DNA of 64,000 nucleotides from Candidatus Methanophagales archaeon (GTDB lineage: Archaea > Halobacteriota > Syntropharchaeia > Alkanophagales > Methanospirareceae), in the NCBI GenBank assembly GCA_024699715.1, contig JANPRD010000006.1, positions 1 to 64,000 on the forward strand, in the 5' to 3' direction. Positions 54,986 to 63,100 of this stretch are shown piece by piece. Under the pieces are notes generated by a model, which saw nothing but the letters and a program-made list of their open reading frames with translations, did not search any database and was not told the DNA's origin. Both the position numbers and the translations under genes were made by a program. Position 1 is the first letter of the stretch. Each line of letters begins with the position of its first letter.

Positions 54986-55849
54986 ATGGAAGCGTTTGGC
55001 ATAGACGAGTTCACGCCCGTCTGGGAAGTTTCGGAGCGAGAATTCAAGGAGCGTTTAAGGAATGAGGCTCGTGAGCGAGGGAACATTTTTCTTGCGGGTT
55101 TTCCACCTGTGGGAAATGCAGTTCCGTTCAAATTGAAGGAGAATTTGAGCGATGCGATGAAAGTGATGAGCTTCTACTCATACAATTTCCCGCCGATTGC
55201 GGAGTTGCAGGATGATTTTTTTGATATTCCGCATGATGAGCTTTGGTTTAGCGAGGAAAAGCATCTGTTTTTGTATATTGGGAAGTATCCAGAGGTGGAA
55301 TACATACCGAAGGCGACATATAAACAGGCGGAAATACTCGCAAAAATCGCAAAAGAGCTTTTCGTGAGCGAGCTTTACACGCTTGGCGTGATTGTTCTAT
55401 TGCCTGAGGAGCGAGAGCGGATGAAGGATGTTGAGGCGTTTGTCGCTCGTTTCCGAAGCGGGCGGGATGCGTGTGAGCATAGTTCAGAAGCGGAGGGCGT
55501 GAAAGTGATGACGAGGCGAGAGATGGGCAGCTACACGATTCTGCGGAAGGCGGGTCTGCTTCCCGGTATTGCCTCAAAGCTCGGCGTTGAGAGTTTTGCG
55601 GTTCTCGGCGTGGGTCGTCGTCCTAACGACTTGAGGGCGTGCATCAGAGCGTTTAAGGCATTCGTGAAGCTCTCTCGCATTGAAATAGATGTTCGCAAGA
55701 TAGAGGAAGAGCTTGAGAAGGATGCAAATGCCCTTGAGGAAAGAATAAGAAAGCAGGGAAGGAGAATGCCACCGCCACCTGTGCCTCCTCAACCCCCCTC
55801 GCAACCACCGACATTTAGGCGTCCTGAATCCTCTCCGATTTACTTATGA
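54986..55849 (+). CDS. PAC2-like (proteasome assembly chaperone family) protein
   Basis: 287 aa. The arrangement resembles archaeal PAC2/PbaB proteins: an N-terminal strand GNIFLAGFPPVGNAVPFKLKENLSDAMKVM, a central FLYIGKYPEVEYIPKATYKQ and the C-terminal segment LPGIASKLGVESFAVLGVGRRPNDLRACIRAFKAFVKLSRIEIDVRKIEEELEK, close to the family's dimer/alpha-helix end. It ends in a Pro-rich tail (RRMPPPPVPPQPPSQPP). AGAGAGGAATAGG precedes ATG 54986. Other PAC2 members have 220-250 residues. Last gene of the + strand cluster; client unknown. Confidence 0.6.
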   Translation: MEAFGIDEFTPVWEVSEREFKERLRNEARERGNIFLAGFPPVGNAVPFKLKENLSDAMKVMSFYSYNFPPIAELQDDFFDIPHDELWFSEEKHLFLYIGKYPEVEYIPKATYKQAEILAKIAKELFVSELYTLGVIVLLPEERERMKDVEAFVARFRSGRDACEHSSEAEGVKVMTRREMGSYTILRKAGLLPGIASKLGVESFAVLGVGRRPNDLRACIRAFKAFVKLSRIEIDVRKIEEELEKDANALEERIRKQGRRMPPPPVPPQPPSQPPTFRRPESSPIYL

Positions 55850-55941
55850 TTTGAGCGTAAAGCAAGTGCGTTTGGCTAAACATGCAATCCCACTCCCAAA
55901 AATTATATTGCTTGATATGTGATTATTAGTCCTATGCAATT

Positions 55942-56172
55942 TTACGCATCCTTTTGTGACTGAGTTTGAGGCATTTGCGACGACGAAGCAATGGATAATG
56001 CACCTAAAGGACAAATATTCACGCAAGCGGAGCAGTAGTTGCATCTCTCTTCCTTTATTTCAAGCCATGCTCCCCACAGCATCAGAGCATCATTACGACA
56101 GACAGTCACACAAGCACCACAAGCAGCACACTTGAAGCGGTCTATGCTCAATTCCTTCCCGCCGTTCGCCAT
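55942..56172 (-). CDS. 2[4Fe-4S] ferredoxin
   Basis: 76 aa electron carrier. Two CxxCxxCxxxC motifs: CAACGACVTVC and CNYCSACVNICP, with bacterial-type spacing. Short N-terminus MANGGKELSIDRFK and a Ser/Gln-rich tail after ALSIA. It is transcribed in the same direction as the AMMECR1 gene 60 bp upstream. Likely partner of oxidoreductases or radical enzymes; not determined here. Confidence 0.88.
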   Translation of the reverse strand: MANGGKELSIDRFKCAACGACVTVCRNDALMLWGAWLEIKEERCNYCSACVNICPLGALSIASSSQMPQTQSQKDA

Positions 56173-56231
56173 TTTTTATCACACCTCCTTGCCTATGCTG
56201 TCTGCACCTGTCTCTATGCTTTCGTTTGCCC

Positions 56232-56798
56232 TTATTCTTCGCTGAATATTTGACCTTCGAAGGTCAAGACCTCTGTTGAAGGGTCGAGCCAAGCGTCGTG
56301 AGGCAGACCCGCCTTCCAGCATGTTTGACAGAGGAACTCTTCAGCGTCCCAATTGTATTCTACGGCGACCTGAGGAAGTAGGAGACCTTGAAAGGCGCCA
56401 CGCTTCACAATTAAACCATGCCTCCCGACTTCAACATGGCGAGGGCGCTCAGAAGGCGGCACTTCCAACCTGCGAGGTGTCGTGAGAATCGTAACTTCAA
56501 CCTTAATCGCTTCAAGCTCTTCCGCAGAGACGGGCGGAAATCTCGGGTCGTTCACAGCAGCGGAAATCGCAGCGTCAATGAGCGCATCCTTCAATTTGAA
56601 CACTGGATACGGGTAGCCTATGCAACCCCGCAGCTCGCCATGCTTCTTCAGCGTCACAAAAACGCCTCGCTTCTCCTCAAACGCCGCAGGCAAATCTTCA
56701 GGCGGATTTATCCTCTCGCTTTGCCTCACATATTTCTCAATCGCCCTCCTTGCGAGAAGCAACGCAATACGACCCTCCTCCGCAGTCAGCACTTCCAT
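56232..56798 (-). CDS. AMMECR1-domain protein
   Basis: Conserved archaeal/eukaryotic protein of unresolved biochemical role. From ATG 56798 ([20 protein letters not shown]), about 188 aa. The hallmark [36 protein letters not shown] is present (relatives have LRGCIGT). Later [37 protein letters not shown] matches the family. The track start adds 20 residues without family support. No MEMO or radical SAM partner adjoins it, although a radical SAM protein lies at 6.9 kb. Confidence 0.9.
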   Translation of the reverse strand: MEVLTAEEGRIALLLARRAIEKYVRQSERINPPEDLPAAFEEKRGVFVTLKKHGELRGCIGYPYPVFKLKDALIDAAISAAVNDPRFPPVSAEELEAIKVEVTILTTPRRLEVPPSERPRHVEVGRHGLIVKRGAFQGLLLPQVAVEYNWDAEEFLCQTCWKAGLPHDAWLDPSTEVLTFEGQIFSEE

Positions 56799-57039
56799 CC
56801 TTGTTTTATTCCCTCCATTTACTTTTAGAAGTTCTCTTCCTTCGGGGAGTAAGCGCATGTGAAAGAGGGCAGAGTAGAGAAGTAGAGTGCGGAGCAGGAG
56901 AGGAGGAAGGAGCGGGCAGGAGCCGAAATAAGCAGAAAGAGGGGGTTTTGGGGCGTGAAAAACCGCATGGAGTAAGAATATTGTTGCTGCTCCGCATTTT
57001 CAAGGGATACAGCAGGTGAAGCGTGTGGGGAGGAAAGTA
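56799..57039. other. Gap upstream of atwA
   Basis: 240 bp between AMMECR1 and the atwA promoter. Purine-rich low-complexity sequence (AGGAGAGGAGGAAGGAGC) and no gene, RNA or repeat that I recognise. The plus-strand ORF of 89 aa over it is a shadow of AMMECR1 flanking sequence. Confidence 0.5.
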
Positions 57040-57048
57040 TTTATATAG
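57040..57048 (+). promoter_or_regulatory. TATA box of atwA
   Basis: TTTATATAG, about 180 bp before the atwA start. A transcript start near 57069 is predicted, giving a leader of about 157 nt. Confidence 0.55.
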
Positions 57049-57068
57049 CATCATCGCATTATTCATTG

Positions 57069-57225
57069 CCTGCTATGCGGGCCTAGGGTCGGGCGGACCC
57101 GAAGTCAAGCCCTCGACACCTGAGCCGCTGCCTGGCTGAGAGAGCTGCCGGGTAAGCTCGGGTGGATGAAATGGGAACCGGTGAGCCTCACTGGATGCCC
57201 CTTTCAGTGAGGGGAGGAGGTCACG
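57069..57225 (+). ncRNA. Structured leader RNA of atwA (candidate regulatory RNA)
   Basis: GC-rich, non-coding, with clear stems: GGGTC/GACCC (57086-57100); CCTGAGC/GCTCGGG (57119-57162, one G-U pair) enclosing CCTGGC/GCCGGG; and CCTCACTG/CAGTGAGG near 57187-57213. The last stem ends in the GGGGAGGAGG ribosome-binding site, directly before ATG 57226. I could not match it to TPP, fluoride or other known riboswitch motifs, nor to SRP or RNase P RNA. It could be a leader or an independent small RNA. Confidence 0.4.
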
Positions 57226-58953
57226 ATGGTAGGAGATGTGTTGTTGCGCGTTCAGGGTCTTTGCAAGCGATATAAGGTTGCGGAGGGGAAGGAAATAGAG
57301 GCGTTGCGAGATGTCTCTTTTGAGGTTCAGCGAGGTGAAACACTCGGCATTATAGGGAAGAGCGGTGCTGGAAAGACGACACTACTGCGCATTTTACGAG
57401 GTCATGAGAGATTTGACGAAGGTGTAATTGAGTTAGATGGCATAAAAATAACGCCAGATTCGCCATACGGCGATTTCAGGAAGTTGCAAGAGAAGACTGC
57501 ATTCCACTTGCAGCGCTGCTTTTCGCTCTGGAATGTTTCCGTGCTTGACAATGTGATAAAGAAAATAAATGCGAGACGCACAGGATTTGAGGATGTTCCT
57601 TATGACCCTTTGGAGTATGAGGAGCTGAAGGAGGAGGCTTTGAAGATTCTTGACCTCGTTGGCATGCGAGAGAAGCATAAGTATTTCTTCCCGATTTTGA
57701 GCGGTGGCGAGAAGCAGAAGGTTTTGCTTGCGAGGCAGTTGGCGAAGGAGCCTTCACTGCTGCTCTTGGATGAGCCTACGACGATGACAGACCCGCTTGC
57801 ACGGAAGGAGCTGCTTGAGAGCGTGAAGCGTGTGAAGGAGAAGACAAATATGACAATTATTGTTGTGTCGCACATGCCTGAGGTGCATCGCTTCCTCGCA
57901 GACAGGTTGCTCCTCCTTGAGCGTGGCAGAGTGGCAGACGAGGGCGATGTTGAGCGCATCCTACGAAAATTCATGGCTGAGCGTGAGCCTGCTGTTCCAC
58001 TTCAACCGTTGGATGTCGCTGCGAAATTGGAGAGCGAGCCGATTTTGCATGTGAAAGACCTCTTTAAGAAATACACGCTTTACACTTCGCAGACATTAAT
58101 CAAAACAATTGAGATGAATATTGATTTTAAGGTCGCAAGGGGGGAAATTTTAGGTGTTGTAGGGCCTTCTGCGATGGGAAAAACGGTATTAATGAGGATG
58201 CTTTCGGGCATTGAGCGACCTGACGAGGGCGATATTCTCTTCAATGTTGACGGAAAGTGGGTTGACATCACCACTTACGGCAAGGAAGCGATGCTTGCAC
58301 GCTCAAAAATCGGAATAATGCATCAAGAATTCGGATTCCTGTATGGTGTTCGTGTCTGGGAGATGTTCGCCCACCGTTTAGGCGTGAAGAGCCTTGAGAT
58401 GCTGAAAGAAGCGTTGAAGCGTGCAAAGGAGAAGGGGATAAGCGAGGTCACGATGGATGTGCTTATGCGTATTGCGGATTTGCCTGAGATGGAAGCGAAG
58501 GCTCGCCTTGAGGAAATCGGTCTCGGAATGGATATTTTTGATGAGATATTCCCGAAATATCCGATAAGCGAAGTGGAGCGAAGGGCAAAACCCTTCTTGG
58601 AGGCGGTGAAACTGCCGCTTGAAATACTGTATCGTGAGAATTACGACACAAGTGTCGGCGAGAGAGTCAGAATAGGGCTTGCTTTGCACATGTGCACGCA
58701 CCCTGAATTGCTTTTGCTTGATGAACCTTTCGGCGACCTCGACCCGATTTCGCTGCGTGCTGCTGCGAATGCTCTCAAGGAAATGAACAGAAGGTTCAAC
58801 ACGACGATGCTTGTCGTGAGTCATCAGCTTGAGGTGATTGAGGAGCTTTGCCACGAAGCCATTCTGATTGACGACGGCGGAATCGTGATGCGAGGCTCTA
58901 CAAAAGAAGTCTGCGACGCTTTCCTCAGCGGAAAGTTCAGGGATTTGGAATAG
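57226..58953 (+). CDS. atwA: Methyl-coenzyme M reductase activation protein, component A2 (two-domain ABC ATPase)
   Basis: Soluble tandem ABC ATPase that takes part in the ATP-dependent reductive activation of MCR's F430. 575 aa. Domain 1: Walker A IGKSGAGKTTLLRIL, signature ILSGGEKQKVLLARQLAKEPSLLLLDEP. Domain 2: Walker A VGPSAMGKTVLMRML, degenerate signature TSVGERVRIGLALHM, and Walker B LLLLDEPFGDLDP. No transmembrane part, so it is not a transporter. Start ATG 57226 has GGAGGAGGT upstream. Presence implies an MCR system in the genome although mcr is not in this window. Confidence 0.93.
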   Translation: MVGDVLLRVQGLCKRYKVAEGKEIEALRDVSFEVQRGETLGIIGKSGAGKTTLLRILRGHERFDEGVIELDGIKITPDSPYGDFRKLQEKTAFHLQRCFSLWNVSVLDNVIKKINARRTGFEDVPYDPLEYEELKEEALKILDLVGMREKHKYFFPILSGGEKQKVLLARQLAKEPSLLLLDEPTTMTDPLARKELLESVKRVKEKTNMTIIVVSHMPEVHRFLADRLLLLERGRVADEGDVERILRKFMAEREPAVPLQPLDVAAKLESEPILHVKDLFKKYTLYTSQTLIKTIEMNIDFKVARGEILGVVGPSAMGKTVLMRMLSGIERPDEGDILFNVDGKWVDITTYGKEAMLARSKIGIMHQEFGFLYGVRVWEMFAHRLGVKSLEMLKEALKRAKEKGISEVTMDVLMRIADLPEMEAKARLEEIGLGMDIFDEIFPKYPISEVERRAKPFLEAVKLPLEILYRENYDTSVGERVRIGLALHMCTHPELLLLDEPFGDLDPISLRAAANALKEMNRRFNTTMLVVSHQLEVIEELCHEAILIDDGGIVMRGSTKEVCDAFLSGKFRDLE

Positions 58954-59020
58954 CATGCGAACCGTGCAAGCGGAGGGGCGGCGAGCGGTGATGCGATGTG
59001 CGCATGTGAATAAAGCGTAA

Positions 59021-59030
59021 AGTATAAAAG
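59021..59030 (+). promoter_or_regulatory. TATA box of tRNA-Glu
   Basis: AGTATAAAAG begins 34 bp before the tRNA-Glu 5' end, the spacing usual for archaeal tRNA promoters. Confidence 0.5.
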
Positions 59031-59054
59031 GAGAAGTTTCGAAAATCAATGAGA

Positions 59055-59129
59055 GCTCCGCTGGTGTAGTCCGGCCAAGCATAAGGGCCTCTCGAGCCCT
59101 TGACCGGGGTTCAAATCCCCGGCGGAGCA
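59055..59129 (+). tRNA. tRNA-Glu (CTC)
   Basis: Acceptor GCTCCGC pairs with GCGGAGC; discriminator A. Anticodon stem AGGGC/GCCCT around loop CTCTCGA gives anticodon CTC. T arm CCGGGGTTCAAATCCCCGG. The D arm TGGTGTAGTCCGGCCAAGCA is typical of archaeal tRNA-Glu. Its 3' end abuts dnaG (convergent, 1 bp). Confidence 0.95.
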
Positions 59130-59130
59130 T

Positions 59131-60480
59131 TCAATCTGCGGTGAATATTTTGAGCGAGACAGGCACTCTCACGACATCCCCCCGCTTCACTCCGACGACG
59201 AACTTCAGTCCTTTCTGCATCGCAAGGTCAACGATGCGTTGGGTAACGACACCGTCAAAGACGACGGCATTCACTTCTCCGCCGTTGTATGCCCTTAATT
59301 CGCTCACAAGGTCTCTCACCGTCGTTTCCTTCAATACATTCCAATCGCTGTCCAGCAGTCTCGCTTTGAAAGTCCCTTCAAGCTCCGAAAGCATGCGCTC
59401 AAGCGGGTGCCGTCGCAGTGCAGTTGCTTCCTCATTCTTCCCCACAGATGCCCCTGTCTCCTCAATTTCCCCCCCTCTCGGCGTAGGCGAAGGCATCTGC
59501 AAAGGCGTCTGCGAAGGCGTCGGTGTATGCGAAGGCGAATGTGTAGGTGAGAGGGGAGAGAGAGAAGAGAAAGAGGTTGAGGAGTGGGCATGCGGGTGTG
59601 TCGCTCTATGCTCCTCTTCGCCCTCTGCCTCTGTCTTCTCCGCAGATTTCCTTCTGAGGCGGATTCTGTGCTGCTCCTTCCGCTCAATGAACTGCTCGTA
59701 TTGCTCCACAGGTATTTTATTGTGCAGAGCCTTCACGATTTCCTTGTAAGTGAGGTCTTCAACGCTCCTGTTTTCAGGCGGAAGAGCAACAAAATCAACA
59801 TCTGCAACTTGCAATAGCTCCTTTAAGAGGAGTTCTCCACCCCTGTCGCCATCAAAGAATGCGGTGACTGTCTTCCTTCTGCACAAATCAATGATTTCCT
59901 TCGGTATGTTCGTGCCTTCAACAGCAACGACATTCTTAATTCCGCACTTCAAAAGGTTCAAAACATCCGCACGACCCTCAACAATAATCACAGCATCCGC
60001 ATCCTCAACATTAGGACCCGCTGGCAGTCCTTTATATTGCGTGATTTCCTCTACTTTCACCGCATTACGAACCTCTTCAACCATTCTTTCGCCCTCTATG
60101 TTCTGCTCTTTGAACTGCCTCAGCAATTCTTTCGCTCGCTCAACAATCCGACGACGCTTCTCCGCCCGAATGTCCTCAAGTTTTGTGACCTCAACAGAAG
60201 CGATGCAAGGTCCTACTCTGTCAATTGTTTCAAGAGCAGCAGCAATCAAAGCAGTCTCCACCTTGTCAAGGCTCGAAGGAATGAGGATTTCGCCTGTTGA
60301 CTTGCCGCCTTGTGTCGAGACAACGACCTCTATTCTGCCGATTTTACCGCTCTTCTGCAGATTTCGCAGGTCAAGTTCATCGCCGAGAAGTCCCTCTGTC
60401 TGCCCAAATATCGCACCTATCACATCAGAACGCTCAACAAATCCCTCCGCCCTGAAATGAGCGTGAATCACATACTTCAT
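59131..60480 (-). CDS. dnaG: Archaeal DnaG-type primase
   Basis: Toprim-domain protein; archaeal DnaG is linked to RNA processing/exosome and has primase activity. ATG 60480 (MKYVIHAHFRAEGFVERSDV) has AGGAG upstream. It includes GQTEGLLGDELDLRNLQKSG, KVETALIAAALETIDRVGPC, and the Toprim region ADAVIIVEGRADVLNLLKCG with TVTAFFDGDRGGELLLKELL. An insert of Ser/Pro/Thr-rich low complexity (SPTHSPSHTPTPSQTPLQMP) lies near residues 310-350, unusual but plausible. About 449 aa. Confidence 0.93.
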   Translation of the reverse strand: MKYVIHAHFRAEGFVERSDVIGAIFGQTEGLLGDELDLRNLQKSGKIGRIEVVVSTQGGKSTGEILIPSSLDKVETALIAAALETIDRVGPCIASVEVTKLEDIRAEKRRRIVERAKELLRQFKEQNIEGERMVEEVRNAVKVEEITQYKGLPAGPNVEDADAVIIVEGRADVLNLLKCGIKNVVAVEGTNIPKEIIDLCRRKTVTAFFDGDRGGELLLKELLQVADVDFVALPPENRSVEDLTYKEIVKALHNKIPVEQYEQFIERKEQHRIRLRRKSAEKTEAEGEEEHRATHPHAHSSTSFSSLSPLSPTHSPSHTPTPSQTPLQMPSPTPRGGEIEETGASVGKNEEATALRRHPLERMLSELEGTFKARLLDSDWNVLKETTVRDLVSELRAYNGGEVNAVVFDGVVTQRIVDLAMQKGLKFVVGVKRGDVVRVPVSLKIFTAD

Positions 60481-60725
60481 GCTGTTCTCCTGCATTTCAT
60501 TCCCTCCTTCTCTCTTTCTCTCTCTTCCTCTTTCCCTTTACACATTCATCCTTTTCCTCCCCTCATATCTCCACAAAACAAAATAAACTTTGCGGCGTGC
60601 TTAATTTCTTCGCTCCTTCCCTTCCGCTTGCGTGCTTTCGCCTCCTGCCTGCCCGCTCTCCGCACAGTTTGTGCAGTGCGCTTGAAAAAAATAGAAAGAT
60701 TTTTAAGTTTTCCTGTCAATTCCTT

Positions 60726-61400
60726 ATGATGTTTCCGCTGTTTGTGGATGTTTCAGCGAAGAGGATAGTAGTTTTTGGCGGAGGAGCGGTAGCGGAGCGG
60801 AAAGTTTCTCGTCTTCTGGATGCAGGTGCGAAAGAAGTGGAAGTTTACAGTCTTGATTTTGTGAAGGAATTAGAGGAGCGTTGCAGAAGAGGAGAAGTGA
60901 AGTGCCGAAGATGTGATTTGTGGTCGCAGAGCATAGAAGAAATTGTTGAAGGTGCTTTCTTAGTTTTGATTTGCACAGACGACGACGCACTAAATGAATT
61001 CATTTTTGAATGTGTCTCTGCGAAAGCACCAAACACGCTCGTAAATTACGCTCAGAAGGGTGATGTCTTCTTCCCTGCAATCGTTCGCAAGGGAGACTTC
61101 ACAATTGCAATATCCACAGATGGGAAGTCGCCTGCGATGGCTCGCTTCGTAAAGCAGAAAGTCCTCAACGCTCTCTGTGGCGAGGATGAGAACATGCTCC
61201 TCTTGCTCTCTTGGTTGCGTGGGCATTTGAAAGAAGCGGTGAGCGATGAGAAGCGGAGGCGAGAAATCTTAAATGCGGTTTTGAGCAGCGTAGTGTGCTG
61301 GGAATTCGTGAGAACTGAGCCTTTTGAGGATGCGAAGAGGCGAATCTCTGCGTTTGTTGAAGATTTGTTGAGTGAGAAAAGAGTGAAAGAGGCGGAATAA
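60726..61400 (+). CDS. Precorrin-2 dehydrogenase / siroheme synthase N-terminal type
   Basis: NAD-dependent oxidation of precorrin-2 to sirohydrochlorin, the branch toward siroheme, archaeal heme and F430. Rossmann motif RIVVFGGGAVAERKVSRLLDAGAKEVEVY, then LVLICTDDDALNEFIFE and the second domain ALVNYAQKGDVFFPAIV-like sequence and ISTDGKSPAMARFVKQK. ATG 60726 (or 60729) is preferred; the track start at 60597 adds an unrelated N-terminus. About 224 aa. It lies 304 bp upstream of hemA on the same strand. Confidence 0.88.
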   Translation: MMFPLFVDVSAKRIVVFGGGAVAERKVSRLLDAGAKEVEVYSLDFVKELEERCRRGEVKCRRCDLWSQSIEEIVEGAFLVLICTDDDALNEFIFECVSAKAPNTLVNYAQKGDVFFPAIVRKGDFTIAISTDGKSPAMARFVKQKVLNALCGEDENMLLLLSWLRGHLKEAVSDEKRRREILNAVLSSVVCWEFVRTEPFEDAKRRISAFVEDLLSEKRVKEAE

Positions 61401-61704
61401 AAGATGCTCCTTAGAGCTTGCTCCCTTAAAGACTTCAAACGATGGAAGTGTGAAGAATACAATCCCTATGCAGCACTGCGGCCCCCTCTAACTCACCTAA
61501 TTCACCTGTGTAATAGGGGAAAAGAGGGCGATTGAGGGGAGCGGGGCTAAATTTTGAGGGCTAAATTTTGGAATTCATTAATAATCTAAAATTATTTGGA
61601 TTCCAATTAAAAACCGAAAAATTTAAGTATTGGGTGTGGAAATGATATTAGGGGTGAGTATTTGCGTGTGATCTTTGAGGATGGGCGACCTAAGGTGAGT
61701 AAAT
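61401..61704 (+). other. Non-coding spacer before hemA
   Basis: 304 bp without a recognised gene. A direct repeat GGGCTAAATTTTG occurs twice near 61544-61569, an imperfect dyad lies in GGAATTCATTAATAATCTAAAATTATTTGGATTCC, and a TATA-like AAATTTAAGTATT is at about 61619-61631. The latter could serve hemA (leader about 50 nt). The first 80 bp (TTAGAGCTTGCTCCC ... CCCTATGCAGCACTGCGG) shows no match that I recognise. Confidence 0.4.
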
Positions 61705-63066
61705 ATGCTTCATGACTTTGGCGTGCTAAGTTTCTCGCACCAGAGATGCACAGTTGACGAGCTGGCGGATGCTGAACGCCGCTTAAATTTCCTTGCATCG
61801 CAAGCGAAGGGAAAAATGAGGGGCTTTGTCATCTTGAATACATGCAATCGTGTTGAGATTTATGTCAGTGCCGAGCGAGTTCGCAGTATTTTAGAGGAAT
61901 TAAGAGCGAATGTTGAGGCGGAAGGTCGTATTTTATGCGGTATTGATGCTGTTCGCCATTTATTCCGTGTTTCTTGCGGTCTTGAATCCATGATAGTGGG
62001 CGAAGACCAGATATTAGGGCAGGTGAAGAAGAGCATTTTTGATAGTAAAAAGGTGGGAACTGCCGATGAACTGCTGAATTTTGTGTTTGAGCGTGCGATT
62101 AAAGTCGGTAAGAGGGCGAGAGCGGAGACGAGAATAAACGAAGGCTCTGTCTCAATCGGCTCTGCTGCGGTTGAACTTGCGGAGCGTGAGACGCATGGCT
62201 TAAAAGGGAAGAAAATACTCGTGATTGGAGCGGGTGAAATGGGCTCGCTCGTTGCGAAAGCGCTCGCAGAGAAGGATTTAGGCGGAATGTTCATCGCAAA
62301 CCGCACATTTGAGCGTGCAATTGAGCTTGCTCGTGCCGTCGGCGGGACTGCTGCGAGGCTTGAGGAGAAGGAGTATTACATGCAAATCTGCGATGTTGCG
62401 ATAAGCACAACTTCCGCACCTCACTACATTTTAACTTACGATGCGGTTAAGGAAGTCATGGCAAAAAGGAAAAATCACCCCCTAATAATCATAGATATTG
62501 CGAATCCCAGGGATGTTGAGGAGCGAGTTGCAGAGATTGAAGGCGTTAAACTCTTCAATTTAGACTGCCTTCAGGAGATAAGTGAGGAGAACTTGCGCAG
62601 AAGGCTCTCCGAAGTCGGTAAAGTTGAGCGAATAATAGATGAAGAAATTGAAATTTTCATCAAATTATTGCGGAGGAAGCGGGTTGAACGCCTTATCTCG
62701 CTCCTCTACACATACGGAAATGCGGTTCGCAGCGAGGAGAAGCGTGAGGCTCTCGCTTACTTGCGTAAAGGCAGAGACGCAGAGGAAGTGCTTGATGCGT
62801 TCTCAAAGGCTGTCCTTTCAAAGACGCTTCATCCTGCGGTGAGCGTTTTGCGAAGGCTTGCGGAGCAGAGCGTTGAGGGCGTTGAGATTGAGGGCGTTGA
62901 GAGCGAGAGCAGTGGAGGCAGTGAGAAGCAAGACAACGACACGAAGGACGGTGAAAGGAGTGCGAAGAAAGAGGCTTTGGATGAGGCGGTTAAGTTCTTA
63001 ACAGAGGAGTTAGAGCGTGAGTTAGAGCGGAGAATTGCTCAAGCAGGTGGAGGGGAAAGCAGTTAG
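61705..63066 (+). CDS. hemA: Glutamyl-tRNA reductase
   Basis: First committed step of C5-pathway tetrapyrrole synthesis: reduces glutamyl-tRNA to glutamate-1-semialdehyde. Active-site Cys in ILNTCNRVEIYVSAE; VSCGLESMIVGEDQILGQVK; Rossmann motif KKILVIGAGEMGSLVAKAL; and helical dimerisation tail. 453 aa, with a Ser/Gly/Glu-rich insert (VESESSGGSEKQDNDTKDGE) near residues 398-418. ATG 61705 has AAGGTGAG 5 bp upstream. The substrate donor tRNA-Glu(CTC) gene is 2.6 kb away, and the upstream gene handles a later step of the same pathway. Confidence 0.95.
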   Translation: MLHDFGVLSFSHQRCTVDELADAERRLNFLASQAKGKMRGFVILNTCNRVEIYVSAERVRSILEELRANVEAEGRILCGIDAVRHLFRVSCGLESMIVGEDQILGQVKKSIFDSKKVGTADELLNFVFERAIKVGKRARAETRINEGSVSIGSAAVELAERETHGLKGKKILVIGAGEMGSLVAKALAEKDLGGMFIANRTFERAIELARAVGGTAARLEEKEYYMQICDVAISTTSAPHYILTYDAVKEVMAKRKNHPLIIIDIANPRDVEERVAEIEGVKLFNLDCLQEISEENLRRRLSEVGKVERIIDEEIEIFIKLLRRKRVERLISLLYTYGNAVRSEEKREALAYLRKGRDAEEVLDAFSKAVLSKTLHPAVSVLRRLAEQSVEGVEIEGVESESSGGSEKQDNDTKDGERSAKKEALDEAVKFLTEELERELERRIAQAGGGESS

Positions 63067-63100
63067 AGTCAGTTAGAGTAGGAGAAGCGAGTGCAATAAT

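Noticed and set aside
57069-57225. Leader as SRP RNA, RNase P RNA or TPP riboswitch
   Set aside because: The conserved SRP S-domain, RNase P core and TPP sensor motifs are not seen; only a partial GGCTGAGA resembles TPP.
61401-61500. Possible third omega-RNA-like element before hemA
   Set aside because: No hairpin with the shared TGAACGGAG box; resemblance is too weak.
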